A DNA stretch of 64,000 nt from Gnetum montanum (taxonomy: Eukaryota; Streptophyta; Gnetopsida; Gnetales; Gnetaceae): contig MNCI01035623.1 of assembly GCA_015680685.1 (NCBI GenBank), forward strand, positions 131,532-195,531. Direction: 5' to 3'. The notes under the pieces are model-generated. The model ran no database searches. It saw only the letters and a program-made list of their open reading frames with translations, and was not told where the DNA came from. Made by a program: the position numbers and the translations under genes. Of this stretch, positions 55,560 to 64,000 are shown in pieces. Positions within the stretch are counted from its first letter, which is position 1; each line of letters begins with the position of its first letter.

Positions 55560-56432
55560 TGTCCTGCTTGCAAACTTTCCCTACAACTACCCTGCTCACT
55601 ATTAGCATGATCGCTCTACACTCCAAAATCACCTTGTACTATGAATATGGGCTTTGCGCTCTTACGATGAGAATGACAAGCTTACTAGGTTTTAACCCCT
55701 ATTTATGGCCATGATGGCAAAAAAGGGAAAACTTGCCGCTCTCTCTGCATTTACTGTAGAGTGCACTGTACAGCGTAGCATGCTCGCCATGACATCGTAG
55801 CACTACTCACATTTAGTCCTTGACACACTTCAAGTTAATTACCTATTTTCCCAAAAAATGAAAAAATATACAACTTTTGTTACTAGTCTGAAAAGCCCTT
55901 AAACTAGCAACCCCAACGTAGTTGCAACTTTCGTAGTCTGAAAAGACCTTAAACTAGCATTTTTAGCGTAGCATTCCACTCTTGTTACCGATTCAAAAAG
56001 ACCTTAAACTAGCAATCCTAGCATAGCAGCGACTTTAACTGTCTAAAAAGACCTTAAACTAGCCATCTCAATCTTCTATACTCTTGCAGTCTCAATTTTC
56101 GCATTAGCAGTTTTGCATTTCTCATACCCAAAATTTTTCATTTTTCATACTACCAGTTTCGCATGTTACAATTTGGCAGTCTGTAATGACACTAAATTAG
56201 TAGCTTGGCATTTGCATGTTAACAGTTTCACACTTTTGCATCGACAATTTTACATGTTTAGTAGTTCTACATCTTCATGCCATAGCAGTCTGCCATGACT
56301 TTAAACTGGAAAAATTTCAATCGTTACGTCATACTTCGCTAGTTACATCATGTCATTGCTTTGCGAGTTTTCATTATGCACGATTACTACCAAAAGGTGC
56401 CTCTTAACCAGGCTTTCATCTCATCTTGATAG
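55560..56432. repeat. Element C spacer between antisense gene and RT: antisense promoter side and TTAAACTAGC cluster
   Basis: 55700-55708 holds CATAAATAGG on the minus strand, about 145 bp before the antisense ATG. tacagcgtagcatgctcgcc near 55770 repeats the LTR words. 55885-56070 has four regular copies of ctgaaaagaccttaaactagca, with weaker ones near 56185 and 56290. The candidate sense acceptor TCATCTTGATAG ends at 56432. Confidence 0.75.
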
Positions 56433-58545
56433 GTTAAGAAAAAATGAAAATCCATTACGAGCTCTCCATGCCCTTAGCTTTAGCAAGTCCACATGGCAAG
56501 CTCACAAGACAATTGAACCCAAACCTAATCGACTGGGGGTCAACTACATCTAGCACCATAGCATCCTTAGAAACATCCCAAAACTGGCTCGAATATCTAG
56601 TCCGAACTCTAGATTTGGACCCTCTCATCGAGACTCCTATGATCACATCCAAGGGGAAAGTAGAAACGTTAAAACTTAGCTTCCTCCTACACACGCAGAC
56701 ACATGAAAACATAGCCAAGATTCTGCAAGACAACATCAAAGTCTTCGCATGGTCATACAGTGACATGCTGGATTTAGATCCAAGGCTAATATAGCACAAC
56801 ATCGTCCTAGACCCATGCATGAAGGCATTCAAGCAAAAGGCCCGTAAGGTCAAACCAGAAATGGTATTAGCCGTAAGGGACGAAATCACAAAGCTATACC
56901 AAGCCAGTTTCATCCGCGTAGTTGATTATTCGGAATGGGTGTCCAACATTGTCATGGTTTCTAAGAAAATGGGAGGAATACGAACCTGTATAGACTCTTG
57001 AGATCTAAACAAAGCAATGATCAAGGACGATTTCCCACTTCTGAGCATCAATCAACTCATCGATACTACGACTGGTCATGCTCTGTTATCCTTCATGGAT
57101 GGCTTCTCTGGCTACAACCAAGTTCTCATCAACCTAGAGCACCAGCTAACAACAACCTTCATGACCCCATGGGGGACATTTTGTTACACCATGATGCCTT
57201 TTGGGCTCAAGAACATTGGGGCAACCTACCAATGAGCCATAACTTACATCTTCAGCGATTACATCCTAGAAATGTTAAATGACTGTGGATGATATAGCAG
57301 TCATGTCCAAGGAGGCAGTTGATCACCCACGTGATCTAGGGTTGGTCCTCAAGTTTTGTCAAATGCATAATCTGCATCTTAATCCTAAGAAGTGTGTCTT
57401 CAGGGTAAAAACTGAACGCATGTTAGGATTCATGGTATCGAAGGCCGAAATACGAGTGGACCCTGACAAAGTCAAGGCCATCGTCAACCTAGCACCTCCT
57501 ACAAACCTTAAGGAGTTGCGTGGTTTGCAAGGTAGGGTATAGTTCATCCGAAGGTTTATAGCAAAGTTGACTAACAAGTTACATCCCATGCAACATCTGC
57601 TAAAGAAAGGGGTTAACTTCGAGTGGACAACCCAATGTCAACAAGCCTTCGATGACTTAAAGGAAGAACTTTCGTAACTCCCAACTATGCACCTGCCACA
57701 AAGAGGTAAGCATTTCTTCATCTACCTTGCCACCCTCGACACATCCATTGCAAAACTGCTATGTCAAAAATGAGACAACAGATCTAAGATACCAATGTAT
57801 TATCTAAGTCATGCACTAATAGTGCATGAGGTGAAATACAATGAAGTGGAGAGAAATTTCCTTGCCTTAGTGTTTGCATTAAAAAAGTAGAGGCACTACC
57901 TATTTCATAGTACAATTAACATCATTTGCAAAAGCAACATACTCCAGGTTATCACTAACAACTTGCATGAAAGTAGCCAGATAGCCTAATGGAAGGCAAT
58001 AACAGTGGAGTTTGACCTACACTATGTAAGCTAGTCATCGACTAAGGGTCAAGCCATAGTAGCACAACTTACGGCCTCACCCGTCGACGACCGTGCACCA
58101 TAGATCCCAAATTCCCAGACGAGCATGTTGGCACTATCAACATCGTCCCATCGCACCTGGAAGCCACCTTACACTTCGATAGCACTTCAACCCCATGAGG
58201 AGGTAGTGCAACCGCTGTTGTTACATTTCCCTCTAGGGAAATGCACCTATTTTCTTATCATTTTGTGTTCCCTTGCATCAACAACGTGGCAGAGTACAAG
58301 GATCTACTCAGAGGCCTCTCAGCTGCCCATACACTATGCATACAACACTTGGTAATCCGTGGTGATTCAAAATTAGTTGTGAATCAAATCACCGAGATCT
58401 ATGCCTAAAATGCTACACACCTGCAACCCTATTGTGACCTAGCAAAAAGCCTACTTAAGTAATTTGCAACCACAAATGTGCAACACATGCCATGCAATGA
58501 AAACACCATGGCAGAAGCCTTAGCCATCCTTGCATTAAATATTCC
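56433..58545 (+). pseudogene. Element C reverse transcriptase, RNase H and second RNase H (defective)
   Basis: N-terminal segment LQDNIKVFAWSYSDMLDLD, then RT motifs KKMGGIRTCIDS, HALLSFMDGFSGYNQ, YTMMPFGLKNIGATYQ. At about 57270-57290 the catalytic box is hit by a 2-bp deletion: LND is followed in a new frame by VDDIAVMS. LNPKKCVFRVKTERMLGFM and LKELRGLQGRV follow. First RNase H: MYYLSHALI. Second RNase H: LHFDST, NNVAEYKDLLRG and RGDSKLVVNQI keep D, E and D, while the last motif reads AEALA (Asp to Glu). Stops near 57001, 57235, 57541, 57677, 57771 and 57889. A sense splice from protease would enter at 56433. Confidence 0.92.
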
Positions 58546-59890
58546 ACTGCACGCATTTGCAAACTTGCCAACTTCGATTATCGAATATACCAAACCTATC
58601 ACTTATGTGGGACATGTGGCCTCCATTAGTGCTGCAGATACCTAGGAGTCGTACGCTAACACTAAGGCCTACTTGCAACATGGTGAACCCCCAGGTAGAT
58701 TGACATCTACTCAGAGAGATGCAATCCGTAAGCATGCCCGGTAATATATGCTCATGGGTAATGATGCCCTGTGTCGATGTTCTTACAATGAGATATTGCT
58801 GGCATGCATGGGTGGGGAGGAGGCACAAAAGGTAGTTAATGAAGTGCATCAGGGACTATGTGGCAGACACATAGCACCTAGGGCTATGGCGATGAAAATC
58901 AGATGCCTAGGGTACTATTGGCCCCACATGGAGCATGACTGCTTGTCAAAATTTAAGATGTGTGACACATGCTAGAGATATGAAAATCTCATACATGTCT
59001 CACCCACGGACCTGCACCCAACGTAGATTACATGGCCTTTGCAATGATGGGAACTAGACCTCATAGGACCTATCACACCTAAGTCCTCCATAGGGCATAG
59101 CTTCATCATCACCGCCACTAAGTATTTTACTAAGTGGGGGGAAGCTATCCCCTTGAGGAAGACGACATCTCAGCAGATTTGTCACTTCATCTTGGAAAAC
59201 ATCGTAATGAGATTTGGGCTTTCAATAACTATTGTGACTGAAAATAGGCCACAGATTAGTAGTACAGAAACCTGAACCTTCTACAGTAATCTAGGCATCA
59301 AGCAATCATTCTCCTCCCCCTATTACCTACAGGTGAACAAATAGGAAGAGGCTACAAATAATTCCATCATCAACTTGCTAAGGTGGATGCTTAACAACAT
59401 CAAGAGATAGTGGCATGAGCAAATCCTCTACGTTCTATGGGCCTATAGGATGACATGCAGAACTGTGACAAGTAAGACTCCTTACAGCCTTGTTTATGGA
59501 TCTAAAGTTGTGTTGCCTCTTGAGTTGCAGGTGCCATCACTCCAAATGATCCTCTCGGATGTCGTGAGAAAAGCCCAGAACAATGATTCATGGATCATCA
59601 ACCTTGACTCAATAGAGGAGAAGCGCACGTAGACACTGAGCCACATAGAGTGCTACCAGAGAAAGCAGCAGTAAAAGCACCATGCAGACCCGCATCAATG
59701 GCCAATACATAAGGGAGACCTTGTCCTCAAGACCATCTGTGAGCATGTGAGAAAATTCTCAACCAACTGGGAAGGTGCTTACGTGGTCACTAAAGCCTTC
59801 GGGAATGGAGCCTTCAAGCTAGTAGACATGGACGGCAATGAGTTCGCCAACTCAGTAAATCACTTGTACCTCAAGCCATATTACATCTGA
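58546..59890 (+). pseudogene. Element C integrase (defective)
   Basis: HHCC module: HQGLCGRHIAPRAMAMK and CDTC at about 58850-58975. Core: ELDLIGPITP keeps the first Asp, TENRPQISS has Glu where the second Asp belongs, and the third motif reads EEATNN after a stop. YFTKWGEAIPLRK is recognisable. C-terminus: STNWEGAYVV and LKPYYI with the stop at 59888. Stops at 58741, 58972, 59047, 59274, 59342, 59408 and 59630. Confidence 0.9.
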
Positions 59891-61302
59891 AGCATGGCAG
59901 CAACAAGCAACATCTGCTATGATGTTAAACTAGTAGCAACAAGCAACGTCTACTATGACGTTAAACTAGGAGCAACAAGTAATGTCCACTATGATGTTAA
60001 ACTGGAAGCAACAAGCAGCGTCTACTACGACCTTAAACTGGATGCAACCATCCACTACGATATAAAACTAGCATAGCTAGTCTGCTATGACTATAAATTA
60101 ACACGACATGTCTGCTATGACATTAAACTAGCATGTACAGTCTCCTAGGACCTTAAACCATCACAGCGGTCCCCTGGGATCTTAAACTAGCATGTAGTCT
60201 ACCAGGACCTTAAACTAGGTCCACGTCACATCCCTATCATGTACCTGCACCAAGTACACATTGAACGAGCATGTGCAATGCTGACGTGGGGCTGGGATGT
60301 TGCAGCTCCAAAACATAGTTCACAACGTAATGGGAACATGGTCTGGAATGTACGTGATGCTACCACCCTTGGCATCGTGCTGACCCTCTAGAGATGTCAT
60401 ATGACATCGCACTAGTCCTCCAGACCTACCGTCACCATGGCCCACCACCCTGACAGTAGTTCCTTGGCCAGTGCTCGCTGCTAGAGTTCTAGCAGTATTG
60501 TGGGCCAACCACAATATTGTTATCCTCCAGCTCCCTGCCAACGTCTTGGCTCGCATGACGTTTAGCTATGTGATAGTTGATCCCATAGCTAAAATAAGAA
60601 TGCATACCTTTGGCAAGGATTCCAGAGCATTCACACTCACAACGATCCCTGGTGCCTTTGACATCGGCCCCTCTACGCTAATCCTGTCGAGGCCACTATT
60701 GGCCTTCCTGCTTTGGACACCATACACTAGCAAAGGTGTCCAAAATCTTCAACAATGCTTATAGCCAGCAAGACCATTGCCTTCATTTCACATCATGGTT
60801 GTCTCTTTTGGTTTACTCCTTGTGTTCGCAGGGTGTGTTCCAGAGAGGCGTCAGCCAAAGGCACATCTTTCCACAATAACAAATGCTACGGCATCGCGAA
60901 GTAAGTGCCTCGACTAGCTTGGCTACTTTAGAGTGCAAATTCCATGACGTGCGTAACACAGCTCACTGCATGGGAAGCATCTGTAGACAAGTTAAAATCC
61001 TACACGGATGTAACACAACTCATCCTTGAAAAGAAACACTTATCCTACAAGAGGTCAAAGGTCAGCAAAAGTAAAGATGAAAATGTAAATGACTCCCTCA
61101 TGAGCACTCCAATGAGGGATTCTGCTAAAACTTATCTCTACCCTTTTTCCTGAACCTCCTTCCTCCCTGCTTCACCAATGTAACACTCTCAAGTGCAGCC
61201 AAGTGACGTCCTAATGATCACTGAGCAGAAACCTTAGCATCGTGTCTTCCATGGTGTTTCATATTTTTTATCAAAATCTCTTGAGCCCATCCTCCAGACG
61301 TC
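59891..61302 (+). other. Element C 3' UTR with TTAAACTAG motif cluster
   Basis: 59895-60220 contains about ten copies of the motif at 25-45 bp spacing: ctatgatgttaaactagtag, ctatgacgttaaactaggag, ctacgaccttaaactggatg, ctatgacattaaactagcat, caggaccttaaactaggtc. From 60220 to 61300 nothing is recognised apart from accidental open frames. Confidence 0.8.
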
Positions 61303-61318
61303 AATAAAGAGGCATCAA

Positions 61319-63003
61319 TAAAACACCCCAAAATTTGAAGGCATGCTTGCTTCACCAAGTCTATGCAATTCATGCAACACCATGACAGTTCTTCAGGGGA
61401 AGAACACTTTGAATTTAGGTTGGCAAATTTCTGCAAATTTTCTACTTTAGGTGTAAACAGGCTCTACGGATCATCCTACTTGGCCACCTGAGTAGTTTAC
61501 CCAGCCGATAGCTTGCTCAGAAGCAATGCGTGGGGTTGTCAGCAATGCTCAAGGTGTGTCAAATAGTTCAACAAGTTTTCCAAGTCACAAAGTTTGCTAC
61601 GCTACGCTATGCCTCGCTATCTAGCATAACAAGCTTCAAAAAAATTTTGTGGAAGAAAAGTGCTACGCTATGCTATGCAGCGTAGCACAGCATGGAAAAA
61701 GCTAGATGATCAATTCCCCTCGCTTGACTTCAAGTCCTTCAGCAATGTCTCCTTCTATCAAAAAGTGGCAAACTTGGTAGAAAACAAGCCATGTTTGCTG
61801 CTACACTACGTTGAGCTACATGGCACAGTGAGGCATAGCAATTTTGTAGAAGAGATAGAAGGAAACTCAAAGGGAGGGATTAGCAAGTTTGCAACCTTTG
61901 TAGTGCAAAAGGAAAAGTTGGTAGACTGACGATGTTTTTGTGACTAAGGCCAGTCACTACACTATGCTATGCTACATAGCATAGCATAGTGTAGCAAATA
62001 TGCAATAAATAGTTAGTGCACTTCAAAGGTTTCCAATTCATGTAGTAGAACACAACGCAAACTCTTTGCTCCGAACTAGCCACTATGCTACGTAACGTAG
62101 CACAACGTAATAAGATGCTATGCTACGCCAAACATGCTACACTACAAAGCATAGTAGAGCATGACAAGGAGTTACGCTACATTAATGCACTTCACCTAAT
62201 TGCACTATTGCTCTAACAGCACAATTACAACATGGCATACTTGTAATTACGGCATAGCAAACTCACCCAACAGTCATGCAGGCATGTGCAGCATAGACAA
62301 TTTAGTGCAAGCCCAAGGCATGTGGCGTCCAAACCACATCTTTCATGCACCCTTGGTCCTATAAATACCCCAACGAGCAACATTCAAAGGGCTTGCTATT
62401 TTGGAAAAAAAAAGGCCAGGTCCAATCTTTTGGCATTATTAGTCGGCAAAAAATTTTGTTGATGGATAAGCAAAAATTAGCACTGTAACCTTGAGCATTG
62501 TAAGATTTCTGTTTGACATTGTAAATAGTTAGCACTCCCCATTGGCATTTTGTTCCACCCTGTTCTACCACCTTGGTAGCACTTTGCATTGTTAACACCT
62601 AAGCCCACGTTCAAGCACATAGCCATCTTTCTCTACACGTCTTGGTTACTCTCAGGATCTTTGCATTTCTCAATGCTATGCAACCAATTGTATCCACCTC
62701 GACAGAGTGAAGTCATAGCTTCAAAGTGGTGCATTTTTCTAACTACATTTTACTTTTTCTCCTACTTGTTACTACATTTTATGCTGCTTTCTGTTTCTAT
62801 CTCTTTTACATTTAAGCATTACTTCATGCTATCAGCCTCGTTTTCAAATCGCATGTGGCAAAAGGCTATATTAATGTCGACTAAGTCCCTGTTTGATCGA
62901 CTAGACCATTTAGGGCACCCCATTTCCATTTTATCCAGCACAGCCCTCCCATAGAAACGGGGTTAAGAATGTCATGATCGACAACCCCTTGGTGTTTTCT
63001 AGC
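61319..63003 (+). repeat. Element C 3' LTR, right end removed by insertion of D
   Basis: Starts TAAAACACCCC (TG changed to TA) after the tract aataaagagg and aligns with 44492-46176 of the 5' LTR, including the hairpin words (61591-61632), TATAAATA (62360-62367) and the U5 block. It stops at …ggtgttttctagc where the 5' copy continues …ccaaccactgacattttcag, so about 35 bp of U5 end lie beyond the inserted D. Confidence 0.92.
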
Positions 63004-64000
63004 TGTACTGTCTGAAATTGTCGGTGCAAGGCTGGAATGGGACAAGGACCACGGGATTTGCAGACAAGCATAGAAGACTCTGCCTCCACTTGAGGGCAAG
63101 CTAGAAATGGATGAAGGCAGAGTGCCTTGGATGGTCCACATGTGGATCAAACAAGGACTTCCCCAATGTTTTCCGCTACAACACGTTGGGTTATACGTAA
63201 ACTGCAACTAAATGTAAACTAGTACGAAACCTACAGAAGATGTAAACATGCGTAAACATAGAAAACAATGTAAACTGTAACCAAAGTTGGCCAAATGTAT
63301 CAAATGTATTGAAAAGGAGTGTGTACAAAGCACCGGTCTGTACGTAGTGGTGGATCTACATAAGGCAGACGTATAGCCCTAGTTGATGAGGATGGATGAT
63401 GATAACTCTTGGGAATTTTCGCAGGCACAGTGGGAATGTTGTATGCTCAGCATGCAGGATGTATGCCCAGTGTGCAGGGTGGGTGTTCTAGATGTTCTCA
63501 ATGTGGATTCCCAAATTTTTGCCAAGATTCTTTCATTTTCCGAATTCCCATCTGATTAAAAATTAGGATTTTTATACAAGTTTGGACATTAAATTCAAAT
63601 CTAAGACGAGATGATTGGCTGTGGAATGCTAGAATTTCAAATCGGGTGACATGTGGAGCATTGACCGAGTGCAAAAGAATGAAATTTTACAAGTGTACAG
63701 CATGAACCATGCCAGCGTGTACATGCTGGGCATGTAGGCCAACATGTGGGCATGAAAAATGTAGTTTTGGAGCCTAATCTTGTACAATAGAGTTAAATCA
63801 TTGTTTCCTGAGTGTTGGTGATTCTCCAAGGCATCTGGGGGCTCATTTTGGCTTCATTTTGACTGAGATTTGGGCATGTTTCTAGTGTGCATGTTGTGCT
63901 GCACACTAGGTGTGCAAGGCCAAAAATGACCCTTCTGATGCCTAAAATTGATGTTTCTGGAGCCTTTGGACTTGTAGATTCATTGACCATGCCTTGAGGG
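63004..64000 (-). repeat. Element D: B-type LTR in reverse orientation, continues beyond the window
   Basis: Begins TGTACTGTCTGAAATTGTCGG, the reverse complement of the B LTR end, and follows the B-type LTR through the equivalent of the gcttgccctcaa region (63090-63105), the TATAAAAA box (63569-63576) and the cgggtgacatgtgg segment (63643). It inserts in C's 3' LTR after ctagc (62999-63003, presumed target duplication). About 300 bp of this LTR remain outside. It may be a solo LTR or the 3' LTR of a minus-strand element. Confidence 0.88.

Larger units (their letters stand above)
44492..63003 (+). mobile_element. Element C: Tat/Ogre-like LTR retrotransposon with antisense gene, 3' LTR cut by D
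   Basis: 5' LTR 44492-46211, PBS 46218, leader, gag 46843-49170, protease 49171-50640, spacer, antisense gene 55559-51136, spacer, RT/RNase H/aRH 56433-58545, integrase 58546-59890, 3' UTR, polypurine tract near 61303, 3' LTR 61319-63003. The 3' LTR lacks its last bases because D is inserted at 63003, so C's right target duplication (expected ccaat) is off the window. Same family as A, B and E, but with a distinct LTR U3. Confidence 0.94.

Noticed and set aside
60471-60764. 97-codon frame in the C 3' UTR
   Set aside because: No counterpart in the 3' UTRs of A or B and no recognisable motif.

Overview
This window is land-plant nuclear DNA made almost entirely of nested Ty3/gypsy LTR retrotransposons. 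No cellular gene, rRNA or tRNA gene was recognised. The pol genes carry reverse transcriptase, a degenerate gypsy RNase H, a second (archaeal-type) RNase H and an integrase without chromodomain. That order is the hallmark of the non-chromoviral Tat/Ogre lineage, which is confined to plants and is common in large genomes. The species cannot be read from the sequence; a large-genome plant is an inference.

Layout, left to right. Element A (minus, 1-15382) lacks its 3' LTR, which lies left of the window; its 5' LTR is 13859-15382. A short unclassified flank (15383-16053) precedes element E (minus), the oldest layer: 3' LTR 16054-17553, 3' UTR with a 71-bp tandem array, then integrase, RNase H and RT to about 24565. 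E was invaded three times: by a now-solo A-type LTR (19693-21258, target duplication cttcc), by element B (plus, 25863-43244, target duplication ggggt) and by element C (plus, from 44492). E resumes at 43245-44491 between B and C, and the rest of E lies beyond the right edge. C (5' LTR 44492-46211, 3' LTR from 61319) is itself cut at 63003 by a minus-strand B-type LTR of a further element, D (63004 to the end).

The notable system: in A, B, C and E a multi-exon gene lies ANTISENSE to gag-pol, between the protease and the reverse transcriptase. In A, B and C eight exons can be drawn with GT-AG borders. Exon 2 is 450 bp in all three and exon 4 is 1047-1052 bp. In B the exons join into one frame of 1080 codons without a frameshift, with six internal stops. 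The predicted product is an N-terminal FCP1/NIF-like HAD phosphatase fold whose catalytic aspartates are replaced in all copies, then a middle domain I cannot name, an acidic linker, a charged probably coiled-coil region and an acidic tail. Because the gene is antisense, its introns would not be removed from the genomic RNA and can pass through reverse transcription. The sense transcript must bridge about 6 kb between protease and RT, and a conserved acceptor-like site just before RT suggests a long sense intron (Ogre-like) spanning the whole antisense gene.

Two further patterns point to an integrated system. First, the short words repeated in each element's LTR U3 (different for each LTR family) recur in intron 1 or the upstream region of that same element's antisense gene. 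Second, a short motif containing TTAAACTAG is clustered in all three spacers (protease/antisense gene, antisense gene/RT, integrase/3' LTR). All copies are decayed by stops, frameshifts and G-to-A/C-to-T changes at catalytic sites, so function has to be inferred from conservation between copies.
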